Of a stretch of DNA of 64,000 nt, positions 27,291 to 35,373 are shown one piece after another. The position numbers and the translations under genes are program-made. The stretch's first letter is position 1. The number at the start of each line of letters is the position of its first letter. Origin of the DNA: Peribacillus muralis (GTDB taxonomy: Bacteria; Bacillota; Bacilli; Bacillales; DSM-1321). The notes under the pieces are model-generated. The model had not been told where the DNA came from, did not search any database, and worked only from the letters and a program-made list of their open reading frames with translations. The stretch covers positions 209,928-273,927 of the forward strand of contig NZ_LMBV01000004.1 in assembly GCF_001439925.1 (NCBI RefSeq), in the 5' to 3' direction.

Positions 27291-27333
27291 GCAGGCAAAC
27301 TCGGTTTATTGAGTTTGTTTGTGGTTTTTTTGT
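27291..27333 (+). terminator. Terminator after corA
   Basis: CAGGCAAACTCGG pairs imperfectly with the GAGTTTGTTTG arm and is followed by a T-run. The sequence resembles the GACAAACTCG hairpins at 41764 and 45573. Confidence 0.65.
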
Positions 27334-27356
27334 TTTCGTTGATTGATTCCTTAACG

Positions 27357-27740
27357 TCCATTCCACTCTGCATGAAGACTAAGTTAGAATCCTGATTGCC
27401 TAGTTTTGGAGAATTTGTACTTTATTCGTTTCACTCCACTATGAGTGAATAAGATGATGGAATCCTATTTTACCCATAGTTTTATTATATGACTATGTCC
27501 GTTTCATTGTACTGCAGCACTCCCTTATCCAGAGGCGGTCCTTGAGCCTCCTCGGCTTTTAGCCTTCGGGGTCTCAAGGAGACACGCAATTCCCGCAGGA
27601 GTGTCGCACCTTCCGTTCCATTCCACTCTGCATGAAGACTAAGTTAGATTCCTGATTGCCTAGTCACAGATATGGAGAGAATGTACATCGACCGTTTATT
27701 GCATTGCAGACGCTCCCTTTCCGCGGGGACTGTTTTGAAG
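27357..27740. repeat. Composite repeat block: 47-bp direct repeat plus dispersed repeat copies
   Basis: A 47-bp word beginning TCCATTCCACTCTGCATGA occurs at 27357-27403 and 27617-27663 with one mismatch. Between them (about 27508-27622) is a minus-oriented copy of the dispersed GC-rich repeat (GGCGGTCCTTGAGCCTCC, then CCCGCAGGAGTGTCGCACC). A truncated third piece (GCATTGCAGACGCTCCCTTT) is at about 27697-27733. No gene is supported in 27334-27906. Confidence 0.75.
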
Positions 27741-27879
27741 GCGCATATATTAAATGAATGTCTTGTATTTTCCCTAATCCGGCGAGTGTACAGACCAATA
27801 TAAGCTGTTGCCGCGAATCCAGCATGGATTGTCCTTGATGTGATGGGGGCGATGGTTTAACGTGCTTAACAACAAAAGC

Positions 27880-27906
27880 AAAACCGGCTATTTAAGCCGG
27901 TTTTTT
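27880..27906. terminator. Bidirectional hairpin terminator
   Basis: AAAACCGGCT pairs with AGCCGGTTTT around a short loop. The T-run is strong on the plus strand and weaker on the minus strand, where it directly follows the small gene ending at 27907. Confidence 0.75.
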
Positions 27907-28098
27907 TCATTCCTCGAAATAGTCTTCGAATCCTTCGCTGTTAATCCTATTGGAGTATGGATTTCCGTCCTTTACGTTCTTGGCATCCAAGTTTGTTTCA
28001 ATGACTATCCGAGGGCTATCGGAAGGTTCTCTGAAGATACGGTCGTCCATCTCTTTGAAATCGGGAATTTCCTTTTTCCCTAGTTTATTTTGTTCCAA
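27907..28098 (-). CDS. Small acidic protein of unknown function
   Basis: This 63-residue hydrophilic protein ends SEGFEDYFEE and contains FREPSDSPRIVIETN. I start it at TTG 28098, five bases after a full GGAGGTGG (28111-28104). The frame also has an ATG at 28113, but that lies inside the ribosome binding site. No family is recognised. The ribosome binding site and terminator placement support a real gene. Confidence 0.6.
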   Translation of the reverse strand: MEQNKLGKKEIPDFKEMDDRIFREPSDSPRIVIETNLDAKNVKDGNPYSNRINSEGFEDYFEE

Positions 28099-28229
28099 CA
28101 AAACCACCTCCATTGATATTTTTTGCATGAATTGATGTGTTTGGTTTTTGGGAAATAAAGGTACAGTGGAGCGGGTCATGGTGTCAACATGGAACGAACC
28201 ATTCCGCACCTGTTAATAATGTAAAACAG

Positions 28230-28257
28230 AAAACGCTTGGTTATTCACCAAGCATTT
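28230..28257. terminator. Hairpin terminator
   Basis: AAACGCTTGG pairs with CCAAGCATTT. On the minus strand it follows the 44-residue gene; a T-run exists on both strands. Confidence 0.7.
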
Positions 28258-28276
28258 TTGTAATGATTGATTTTTC

Positions 28277-28411
28277 TCAAGAACGCTTTTGCTTTTTAAG
28301 GGAAGAGGGCTGAGTGAAGGACCCGGTCTCCTTTGTAGTGGTACCTTGTCCCTCTACCTGAGCAGAACCTAAACGAGTTTGCGTGGCATCTTTTTTGTTT
28401 TTTCCATTCAT
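28277..28411 (-). CDS. Small basic protein, 44 residues
   Basis: A 44-codon frame with ATG 28411 sits five bases after GAGGTGAT. The peptide is hydrophilic, rich in K, Q, T and S (GSAQVEGQGTTTKETGSF, then KKQKRS) and without cysteine or membrane segment. Its composition resembles small spore-associated proteins, but I cannot name the family. A terminator hairpin lies just downstream. Confidence 0.6.
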   Translation of the reverse strand: MNGKNKKDATQTRLGSAQVEGQGTTTKETGSFTQPSSLKKQKRS

Positions 28412-28449
28412 GTTTATCACCTCGAGATTACTTTCCCTATTTCCTTAGC

Positions 28450-28474
28450 GTTTTATACATATATTGACGGGGAA
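28450..28474 (+). promoter_or_regulatory. Weak SigB-like promoter before ykuS
   Basis: GTTTTA (28450-28455), 13 bp, GGGGAA (28469-28474): nine of twelve consensus positions, about 35 bp upstream of the start. Confidence 0.35.
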
Positions 28475-28509
28475 AAGGACAGGTTAGCAAGTAGAGGAGG
28501 TGTGTGTTC

Positions 28510-28761
28510 ATGTCAAAAATCGGTGTTGAAGAATCATTAACGAACATTCAGGAAGCACTTCGCGAAAAAGGTTTTGATGTTGTGGAGATTAAACAAGAAG
28601 CTGACGCTAAAAACCTGGATTGTTGCGTAGTAACAGGGATGGAAAGCAATGTGATGGGAATCAGCGATCCTTCGATTAAAGCGTCCATCATTGACGCCAA
28701 TGGCTTAACGGCTGATGAAGTGTGCAATAAGGTTGAAGATAAGCTGAATGCAATTCAATAG
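28510..28761 (+). CDS. ykuS: YkuS-like protein (UPF0180)
   Basis: This 83-residue protein matches the UPF0180 family: opening KIGVEESL, a central DCCVVTGMESNVMGI and a C-terminal LTADEVCNKVE. ATG 28510 follows GAGGAGGTG. Function is unknown, although the paired cysteines and small size are conserved. A strong bidirectional terminator follows. Confidence 0.9.
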   Translation: MSKIGVEESLTNIQEALREKGFDVVEIKQEADAKNLDCCVVTGMESNVMGISDPSIKASIIDANGLTADEVCNKVEDKLNAIQ

Positions 28762-28766
28762 TTCAC

Positions 28767-28805
28767 AAAAAAGGCCTAACCTTATTCGAGGTTAGGCCTT
28801 TTTTT
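28767..28805. terminator. Bidirectional terminator between ykuS and osmC
   Basis: AAAAAAGGCCTAACC pairs with GGTTAGGCCTTTTTT. Confidence 0.95.
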
Positions 28806-28807
28806 GG

Positions 28808-29263
28808 TCACGGTTGTTGGGCTATGGAAATGGTTGCGTTCAGTTCCACTTCTACATTGCCTTTGATCGCCCTCGAAATCATACATGATGATTCAGCTTT
28901 TTCAGCAAGTTTCCTCGCTTTTTCGGCTACTTTTTCAGAAGTGTCCGGTGCCAATACAAGTGTCGGGCGATGGATGATTTTCTTATAGGTGAATACACCG
29001 TTTGTAACATCGACCAAGGCTTCGGATTGCATGGTCAAGCTGTCCTTTTTGATGGAGCTTCTTTCCAGCATGGCTGCCAAGGTGATGATATAGCAGGTAG
29101 AGGCAGCTCCAAGCAGCATTTCATCAGGATTCGTGCCCTTACCAGGTCCCTCCATTTCGGTGGGGATACTTATCTCGGTCTGAAGATTGCCTGAATGGAT
29201 TTTACCAGTATCATTTCTGCCGCCAGGCCATGAAGCGGTTAAGTGAAAGTGATGCATCGTCAT
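28808..29263 (-). CDS. OsmC-family peroxiredoxin
   Basis: This 151-residue protein has the OsmC/Ohr fold with two reactive cysteines, one in LLGAASTCYIITLA (about 57) and one in AESSCMISRAIKGN (about 126). Such proteins reduce organic hydroperoxides using lipoyl or other thiols. The early TNPDEMLLGAA matches the SACOL1771-like subgroup. ATG 29263 follows AAGGAGG. It is monocistronic. Confidence 0.9.
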   Translation of the reverse strand: MTMHHFHLTASWPGGRNDTGKIHSGNLQTEISIPTEMEGPGKGTNPDEMLLGAASTCYIITLAAMLERSSIKKDSLTMQSEALVDVTNGVFTYKKIIHRPTLVLAPDTSEKVAEKARKLAEKAESSCMISRAIKGNVEVELNATISIAQQP

Positions 29264-29492
29264 AGTAAAAAAACCTCCTTCGTATGTCCTTAGTCTAAAC
29301 GATAAAGCCGGTTAAGTATGTAATTTTGCTCCTTGTCTTGAGGGCAAATTGGAAATAGCCAAATAAGGAGAAGGGTTAGTGAAACAAAAGGCTGAGGCAT
29401 TAGGCTATTTTAAGCACAATATCGGTCAAGCTTTTCTATAATGATATAGATAAGTATCTCCATAATAATTCATGATAGAAAGGGCTGAGAAG

Positions 29493-30272
29493 TTGACTAC
29501 TTTGAGTGATATGTTCGATTTAACTAATAAAACGGCTATCGTTACCGGAGGCGGCAGAGGTTTGGGCAAGCAGATCGCCATGGCATTGGGAGAGGCAGGG
29601 GCAAATATCGTCATTGCATCCCGGAATCTTTCAGTGTGCATCGAAGCATGTGAGGAGCTGAAAGGACTGGGTGTCAAAGCCATTGCCCTTGAATGTGATA
29701 TCACCAATGAGGCTGACGTTGATTCTGTCGTAAAAGAGACCGTTGCTCAATTCGGCACTATTGATATTTTGGTCAATAATAGCGGAACGTCCTGGTCAGG
29801 TCCGTTGCTAGATCTTCCTAAGGATAAGTGGGAGAAAGTAATGAATGTCAATATTACAGGGACATTCTTATTTTCACAGGCGGTTGCAAGAGTCATGAAG
29901 GAGCAAAATTCCGGGAAAATCATCAATATTGCATCCGTCTCGGGTCTTGGCGGGACGTTTCCAGAACTATTGGATACTATTGCTTATAACACGAGTAAGG
30001 GCGCAGTCATAACGATGACAAAGGACTTAGGAGTCAAGCTAGCTAGATATAACATCCAAGTCAATGCGATAGCACCAGGTTTTTTTCCGACGAAGATCAC
30101 GAAGAAAATTCTTGAAAAATCCAACTATGACATACTCGGAAAAACCCCTGCCCACCGATTTGGCAATGAATCTGATTTAAAAGGGGCCGCTGTATTTTTG
30201 GCTTCAAAGGCTTCGGATTATATGGTGGGACATGTTTTGACCATTGACGGGGGAATATCTGCTTTAGTATAA
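29493..30272 (+). CDS. SDR-family oxidoreductase, PhaB-like position
   Basis: This protein of about 259 residues is a classical short-chain dehydrogenase: cofactor motif TGGGRGLG, NNSG, catalytic Ser in IASVSGLGG, and YNTSK (Tyr/Lys). C-terminal GHVLTIDGG is typical of FabG/PhaB-like enzymes. TTG 29493 is well spaced from AGAAAGG; the ATG at 29472 has no ribosome binding site. It heads a tight operon with PhaR-like and PhaC proteins, so it may supply (R)-3-hydroxyacyl-CoA, but this is inferred from context. Confidence 0.85.
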   Translation: MTTLSDMFDLTNKTAIVTGGGRGLGKQIAMALGEAGANIVIASRNLSVCIEACEELKGLGVKAIALECDITNEADVDSVVKETVAQFGTIDILVNNSGTSWSGPLLDLPKDKWEKVMNVNITGTFLFSQAVARVMKEQNSGKIINIASVSGLGGTFPELLDTIAYNTSKGAVITMTKDLGVKLARYNIQVNAIAPGFFPTKITKKILEKSNYDILGKTPAHRFGNESDLKGAAVFLASKASDYMVGHVLTIDGGISALV

Positions 30273-30295
30273 ACGGAGAAGAAAGGAAGATATAT

Positions 30296-30760
30296 ATGGC
30301 GGAAAAAACGGATTTATATAAAGGTCTTAAATTACTTGGCTCACAAAAAGAGCAGCAGTTGAATGAGAAGTTGAAAAGCTTGCTGAATAATCGCAGTTTA
30401 TTGGAATCGGTAAGCGATAATGCGCAGCTTCAGGTCCCAAGAATAAATAGGATGCAGGAAGCTTCGGAAAGAATGTCAATCATCATGAATTATCCAACAA
30501 AAAAAGACGTGGCAAGTGTTGCAAAATTAGTCATCCAGCTTGAGGGAAAAATTGACAGGTTAGAAGAAATGCTTTCATCCCTTGAAAAGAACAAGCATGT
30601 AAAAATCGAGGGTTCTTCATCACGGGGAAAGAAGAAATCAAGAGGGAGTTCCACTGAAAAGGAAGGGAATAAAAAAAGGATACTGGATTTTATCCATGAT
30701 TCATTGTTGTTAAGTGCACAGTTACCTGAGGTCAATGGACAGAGGAATACGAATGTCTAA
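30296..30760 (+). CDS. phaR: PhaR-like PHA synthase subunit
   Basis: This 154-residue protein is mostly helical and hydrophilic, with a coiled-coil region (IQLEGKIDRLEEMLSSLEK, about 80-100) and a basic, serine-rich stretch (about 105-125). Its position directly before phaC and its size suit the PhaR subunit of class IV synthases as in B. megaterium. Direct similarity is modest by eye. Its last 8 bp overlap the phaC start (ATGTCTAA). Confidence 0.6.
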   Translation: MAEKTDLYKGLKLLGSQKEQQLNEKLKSLLNNRSLLESVSDNAQLQVPRINRMQEASERMSIIMNYPTKKDVASVAKLVIQLEGKIDRLEEMLSSLEKNKHVKIEGSSSRGKKKSRGSSTEKEGNKKRILDFIHDSLLLSAQLPEVNGQRNTNV

Positions 30761-31805
30761 ACGGAAAACACCGGGAAATAAACCTGGGATGAAACCCAAA
30801 TGGAAGCACTTTTTGGATATTCCCAATCAACCTATGCCTGAAATGGGACTTACACCGAAAATACAGGTGTGGAAGAAAAATAAATCTACATTGTGGCACT
30901 ATCCGTCGGCACAAAAAAAATATGCTGTGCCGGTTTTTCTCATTTATTCACTTATCAATACTCCTTTAATTCTTGATTTGTCGCCAGGCAATAGCTTAAT
31001 AGAGTCATTCGTTAATGAAGGATTTGACGTGTATTTGCTTGATTTCGGGAGTCCGGGATTTGAGGATGGCGAAATTTCGATCGACGATTATATCGTCGAT
31101 TATGTTCAAAATGGGGTAAAGCGTGCTCTCCGCCATTCAGGAGCATCGGAAATTACCGTGATGGGGTTTTGTCTTGGGGGCACGATATCCGCCATTTATG
31201 CAGCCATTGCAGACGAGCCGATCAAGAATTTAATCCTCTCCGTTACCCCGATAGACTTCAGTTCCTCACAATTTTTCGATCAGTGGCAGGAAGCCTTGAA
31301 AGAAGGTACAGCGGATTTCGACGACACGATTGATATTTATCAAACGATTCCAGCCAGTGCGGTTAAATATGGGATTCGCTTAATTACCTCTCCCGTCTAT
31401 CTATCACCTTATTTATCATTATTGAATCAAGCCGATGACGAGAAATATGTACAAAATTGGCGACGTTTCAATGCCTGGACTAATGGACATGTCCCATTGT
31501 CGGGAGCGGCAGCAAAACAAATAACAAAAGATCTTCTAATAGAGAATCGTTTGGTTAAAGGCAAATTTAAGGTGCGAGGAAAAAAAGCGAAGTTATCGAG
31601 GATTGATGCGAATGTCTTGGTCGTTGCAAGTAAGTATGATCGTTTGGTTCCTCAAGAAATGATTTACCCGATCATGGAGCAATTAACATGTAAGGATAAG
31701 ACATATAAAGTATTGGAAAGTGGACATGCTTCCAAGCAATATTCAGGGAGTTTACCATCTTATTTGAAGGAGTGGCTACCAGAGCGTTCTTCTCCTATTC
31801 AATAA
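30753..31805 (+). CDS. phaC: Class III/IV poly(3-hydroxyalkanoate) synthase PhaC
   Basis: This 350-residue alpha/beta-hydrolase-fold protein has the PHA synthase lipase-like box GFCLGG with nucleophile Cys140 in place of serine. The triad is completed by Asp296 (SKYDRL) and His325 (SGHASK). Conserved family segments LTP, LDLSPGNSLIE and VYLLDFGSPG are present. Length equals class III/IV PhaC. It polymerises 3-hydroxyacyl-CoA onto granules with PhaR. ATG 30753 overlaps the previous gene. No phaP, phaQ or phaA lies beside it. Confidence 0.85.
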   Translation: MSKRKTPGNKPGMKPKWKHFLDIPNQPMPEMGLTPKIQVWKKNKSTLWHYPSAQKKYAVPVFLIYSLINTPLILDLSPGNSLIESFVNEGFDVYLLDFGSPGFEDGEISIDDYIVDYVQNGVKRALRHSGASEITVMGFCLGGTISAIYAAIADEPIKNLILSVTPIDFSSSQFFDQWQEALKEGTADFDDTIDIYQTIPASAVKYGIRLITSPVYLSPYLSLLNQADDEKYVQNWRRFNAWTNGHVPLSGAAAKQITKDLLIENRLVKGKFKVRGKKAKLSRIDANVLVVASKYDRLVPQEMIYPIMEQLTCKDKTYKVLESGHASKQYSGSLPSYLKEWLPERSSPIQ

Positions 31806-31831
31806 TATGGATAGGAAGATGGGAGGAGCCG

Positions 31832-31901
31832 CATGGGTAAATTCGAAATTGAAAAGATAGCGATGATGCCATTGACATTATAAAGATGCTTTGCAGCAAT
31901 A
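31832..31901 (+). pseudogene. Possible short gene remnant after phaC
   Basis: ATG 31832 follows a perfect GGGAGGAG but the frame closes after 16 codons. A one-base shift after codon 8 would continue as DSDDAIDIIKMLCSNS before another stop. It may be a decayed gene start or just leader sequence; low confidence. Confidence 0.2.
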
Positions 31902-31924
31902 GCTGATCGTTAGTATATATCATA

Positions 31925-31953
31925 GGGGCTGGTTCTGACATAGAGCCAGCCCC
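31925..31953. terminator. Hairpin between convergent genes
   Basis: GGGGCTGGTTCT pairs with the AGAGCCAGCCCC arm (one mismatch). The T-run is weak on both strands. Confidence 0.55.
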
Positions 31954-31960
31954 CCTTGCA

Positions 31961-32560
31961 TTATTGATAATATTTCACTCGATCTTCAATGGGTGTGAAG
32001 GCTTTATCACCAGGTTCTGCAGTGGGCTTCCCAAACGGCATTTGTGCAATGAGCTTCCAATGGGGGGATATGTCCCATGTTTTTCTCACTTCATCATCAA
32101 TTAATGGGTTATAATGCTGAAGACTGGCTCCAAAGCCCTCAATTTCCAATGAAGTCCATACGACAAACTGTAAAATGCCAGAAGATTGGTTCGACCAGAT
32201 AGGAAAGTTTTCTGCGTATGTTTTGTATTGCATTTGAAGTGCATCAATAATAGCCTGATCTTCAAAGAACAACACCGTACCATAGGCGTTTTTGAAAGAT
32301 TGTATTTTTCCCTCTGTTTTAGCGAAATCCTTTTTCTTGACGTTCATACGTAATGTGTCTTTCGTAATTTCCCATAAATGATCGTGGTTTTGACCAGTTA
32401 ATACCACAAGTCTGGCGCTTTGGGAGTTGAAAGCGGATGGGGAATATTGCAGGGCATGATCGATAACTTCTTTAATCCTTTTATCAGGAACAACCGTCTC
32501 CTTGCTAAGAGAATAATATGAGCGTCTATCTTCTATTGCGAGAAAAAAATCTTTAGTCAA
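31961..32560 (-). CDS. Nitroreductase-family protein, MhqN (YdfN)-like
   Basis: This 199-residue FMN-dependent nitroreductase fold protein shows family features RRSYYSL at the N-terminus, SPSAFNSQSARLVVL and WKLIAQMPFGKP. It most resembles the B. subtilis MhqN (YdfN) type of quinone/nitro-compound reductase. TTG 32560 follows GGAGGTGC. It is divergent from two ring-cleaving dioxygenases and MhqD with a perfect MhqR-type palindrome between, as expected of an mhq regulon member. Confidence 0.8.
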   Translation of the reverse strand: MTKDFFLAIEDRRSYYSLSKETVVPDKRIKEVIDHALQYSPSAFNSQSARLVVLTGQNHDHLWEITKDTLRMNVKKKDFAKTEGKIQSFKNAYGTVLFFEDQAIIDALQMQYKTYAENFPIWSNQSSGILQFVVWTSLEIEGFGASLQHYNPLIDDEVRKTWDISPHWKLIAQMPFGKPTAEPGDKAFTPIEDRVKYYQ

Positions 32561-32646
32561 CTATTGCACCTCCGTCATCTATACGAGCCTTATTTTGACC
32601 TTATTTTCATTTTTTTATGTTTTGGAAAATTTGCAGTCAGGAAAGG

Positions 32647-32675
32647 TTGACAAAGATGTGATTATCATTTATCTT
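32647..32675 (+). promoter_or_regulatory. SigA promoter of the mhq-type operon
   Basis: TTGACA (32647-32652), a 17-bp spacer and TATCTT (32670-32675). The operator palindrome lies about 40 bp further downstream. Confidence 0.5.
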
Positions 32676-32717
32676 TAAATCAAGATATTTTTATTAAAGG
32701 TATTATTCATCATGTTA

Positions 32718-32739
32718 AATATCTCGAATTCGAGATATT
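32718..32739. promoter_or_regulatory. MhqR-type operator, perfect 22-bp palindrome
   Basis: AATATCTCGAA is followed immediately by its exact reverse complement. The core ATCTCGAAT/TCGAGAT equals the known MhqR operator of the B. subtilis mhq genes. It sits between the divergent nitroreductase and dioxygenase genes, so it probably represses the plus-strand operon and perhaps both. The mhqR gene itself is not in the window. Confidence 0.85.
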
Positions 32740-32798
32740 AGTTGGCATTAATGTTTCTTCTTAAGGAAAGATTGATAATGAAGATAGGAGTGATACGG

Positions 32799-33776
32799 AT
32801 GGAACTAAGGGGATTGCACCATGTTTCGGCCATTACAGCAAAAGCGGGAAACAATTTTGAATTCTACACGAAAGTGTTGGGAATGAGATTGATCAAAAAA
32901 ACGGTGAATCAAGATGATACAAATGTGTATCACTTATTTTATGGCGATCATATCGGATCGCCGGGTACGGAACTGACGTTTTTCGAAATTCCCCATGCTG
33001 CAAGAACGCATGAAGGAAATAATAGCATTTCAGAAATTTCTTTAAGAGTGAGCAGTGATGACGCGCTCGCATTTTGGAAAAAACGTTTTGTCGAATACGG
33101 TGTGGAGCATGAAGGAGTAACCACGCGGTTTCAGCGGAGGGTCCTGCCCTTTAAAGATCCGGAAGGTCAAAGGCTTGTACTTGTATCCGACCAGGAAAAC
33201 AAGGGCGTACAAGGAGGAATTCCCTGGGAAGGCAGCCCTGTACCGCAAGAGTATTTCATCCTTGGTTTAGGGCCAGTTAAGCTCACCGTGCCCAATATTG
33301 AACCGACAGAAGTGGTTCTTACTGAATTGCTCGGGTTCAGGAAATCAGGCACATATCCATCGTCTATTAGCGGACAAAATCCGATTGTCGTTTACGAGAC
33401 AGGTGAGGGTGGAACAGGAGCGGAAATCCACATTGAAGAAAGGACAGATATCCCCCGTGAACGACTAGGGAGGGGCGGGGTGCACCACGTCGCATTTAGG
33501 GTCGATGATGAAGGGAAATTGAGAAAATGGATTGAGAAAATTAATGAATCCAGTTTCGTCAATTCGGGATATGTGGACCGCTTTTATTTTCGATCACTCT
33601 ATTTTAGGGAGCCGAATGGCATATTATTTGAACTAGCTACTGATGGACCAGGATTTGCAGTGGATGAAACAGAGCAGCACCTAGGTGAAAATCTTGCTTT
33701 ACCACCTTTTTTAGAATCCAAGCGAAAAGAAATAGAGTCAAAGCTAAAACCACTGAATACAAAATCAACCTATTGA
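32799..33776 (+). CDS. Ring-cleaving dioxygenase (VOC), MhqA/MhqE/MhqO family, first copy
   Basis: This protein of about 325 residues has two glyoxalase/VOC modules. Metal ligands are likely His in GLHHVSAI, His in GGVHHVAF and Glu in ILFELATD. B. subtilis MhqA, MhqE and MhqO are putative hydroquinone/catechol extradiol dioxygenases under MhqR. ATG 32799 follows AGGAGTGAT; ATG 32742 upstream is unsupported and close to the operator. It is the first gene of the four-gene operon. Confidence 0.9.
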   Translation: MELRGLHHVSAITAKAGNNFEFYTKVLGMRLIKKTVNQDDTNVYHLFYGDHIGSPGTELTFFEIPHAARTHEGNNSISEISLRVSSDDALAFWKKRFVEYGVEHEGVTTRFQRRVLPFKDPEGQRLVLVSDQENKGVQGGIPWEGSPVPQEYFILGLGPVKLTVPNIEPTEVVLTELLGFRKSGTYPSSISGQNPIVVYETGEGGTGAEIHIEERTDIPRERLGRGGVHHVAFRVDDEGKLRKWIEKINESSFVNSGYVDRFYFRSLYFREPNGILFELATDGPGFAVDETEQHLGENLALPPFLESKRKEIESKLKPLNTKSTY

Positions 33777-33797
33777 TCAATGAAAGGAAGTATCGGC

Positions 33798-34748
33798 ATG
33801 ATTAAGCAAACGGCTGGAATTCATCATATTACTGCAATTGTTGGTGATCCTCAAGAGAATGTAGATTTTTATGCTGGCATATTGGGAATGAGGATGGTAA
33901 AGAAAACGGTCAATTTCGATGATCCAGGCACTTATCATTTATACTTTGGTGATGAATCGGGTTCCCCGGGCTCGATCATCACGTTCTTTCCTTGGCCTGC
34001 GGCCTACAAAGGCCAAATCGGTTCTGGTCAGGTTGGGACAACAACCTATGCCGTTCCGGAAGGTTCGATGGATTTTTGGGAAAGGCGATTGACTAAGTTC
34101 AAAATTGATTACGAAAAAACGAGCCGGTACGGCGAAGATTATGTGCAATTTCAAGATTCACATGGCTTACAACTTGAACTGGTTGAACGCAAGGAAGGTA
34201 AAAATAGTGAATGGTCTTTTGGCGGGGTTCCATCTGATAAGGCTATTAAAGGATTTGGTGGTGCAGTATTATTGTCTGAAGAGCCGACCAAAACGAGTGA
34301 ATTATTAGAAAAGGTATTGGGCCTGCAAAAAATAGGGGAAGAGGGAGAATACATCCGTTTCAAATCCATTTCAGACATCGGCAATGTAATCGATGTGAAA
34401 AAAACGGTTTTGCCAACTGGTAAAATGGGAGTGGGAGTGGTTCATCATCTTGCATGGCGTGCGAATGATGATGAAGATCATAAAGAATGGAGATTGCATA
34501 TTGCAAATCATGGATATGGAGTGACTCCATTTAAAGACAGGCAATACTTCGAGGCGATTTATTTTCGGGAAGATGGGGGCTTGCTCTTTGAAGTTGCAAC
34601 GGATCCGCCTGGATTCGCTCATGATGAACCGAAGGAAACGATGGGCAGTAAATTAATGTTGCCTCCTTGGCTTGAAGGGAAAAGGGAAATCATGGAAAGA
34701 ACATTGTTGCCGGCAGTGCCGAGAGTGTTGGAGGAGGATGAAGCATGA
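33798..34748 (+). CDS. mhqO: Ring-cleaving dioxygenase (VOC), MhqO-like, second copy
   Basis: This 316-residue protein has the same two-module VOC plan as the preceding gene: GIHHITAIVGDP at the N-terminus, GVVHHLAWRA in the second module and LLFEVATDPPGF near the end. The two are divergent paralogues, not a recent duplication. ATG 33798 follows AAAGGAAG. It overlaps the start of the esterase gene by 4 bp. Confidence 0.9.
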   Translation: MIKQTAGIHHITAIVGDPQENVDFYAGILGMRMVKKTVNFDDPGTYHLYFGDESGSPGSIITFFPWPAAYKGQIGSGQVGTTTYAVPEGSMDFWERRLTKFKIDYEKTSRYGEDYVQFQDSHGLQLELVERKEGKNSEWSFGGVPSDKAIKGFGGAVLLSEEPTKTSELLEKVLGLQKIGEEGEYIRFKSISDIGNVIDVKKTVLPTGKMGVGVVHHLAWRANDDEDHKEWRLHIANHGYGVTPFKDRQYFEAIYFREDGGLLFEVATDPPGFAHDEPKETMGSKLMLPPWLEGKREIMERTLLPAVPRVLEEDEA

Positions 34749-35353
34749 AGCATATTTTTCAAAAAGGAAGTAATTCAGAAGCCCCGTTACTTTTGCTTTT
34801 ACATGGAACGGGAGGAACGGAAACAGATCTCCTGCCGTTAGCCGAAATGGTTTCACCTGGATCTTCGGTATTGAGTGTAAGGGGAAATGTGCTCGAAAAC
34901 GGCATGCCCCGTTTTTTCCGACGGTTAGCTGAAGGGATTTTTGATGAAGAAGACTTGATATACCGTACAAAGGAACTTTATGATTACTTGGAATTTGCAT
35001 CTAAGGAGTATGGATTCGATAAAAGCAAGGTGGTGGCATTAGGCTATTCCAATGGAGCCAATATAGCTGCAAGCTTGATGTTCCATTATGAGGGGGCGTT
35101 GCAAGGAGCGATTCTTCATCATCCGATGGTCCCGAGACGGGGGATTACTTTACCAGTACTTTCAGGTATGCCTGTATTTATCGCTGCTGGGAAAAATGAT
35201 CCGATTTGCCCGGCCCAAGAAACGAACGAACTTAATCAACTGTTAGCACAAGCGGGTGCTAAGGTGGATATTCACTGGGAAAGCTACGGCCATCAGCTAA
35301 CGCGCTCAGAGGTTGAAGCAGCTGGTTCATGGTTTAATAAGAACTTTCTATAA
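34745..35353 (+). CDS. mhqD: MhqD-like carboxylesterase/phospholipase
   Basis: This 202-residue alpha/beta hydrolase has an oxyanion motif LLHGTGGTE, nucleophile in GYSNGAN, aspartate in GKNDPICP and histidine in SYGHQLT. This is the signature of MhqD, which acts with MhqE/MhqO in aromatic-electrophile detoxification. The start overlaps the previous stop (ATGA). Confidence 0.9.
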   Translation: MKHIFQKGSNSEAPLLLLLHGTGGTETDLLPLAEMVSPGSSVLSVRGNVLENGMPRFFRRLAEGIFDEEDLIYRTKELYDYLEFASKEYGFDKSKVVALGYSNGANIAASLMFHYEGALQGAILHHPMVPRRGITLPVLSGMPVFIAAGKNDPICPAQETNELNQLLAQAGAKVDIHWESYGHQLTRSEVEAAGSWFNKNFL

Positions 35354-35373
35354 GAAAGCAAAGGGGGATAAAA

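Noticed and set aside
27862-28083. 73-residue plus-strand ORF
   Set aside because: It overlaps the better supported minus-strand small gene (27907-28098), has no ribosome binding site, and starts inside a terminator hairpin.
32653-32680. Fur box (GATTATCATTTATC) upstream of the mhq-type operon
   Set aside because: Only one half fits the 7-1-7 consensus; the second half is poor.
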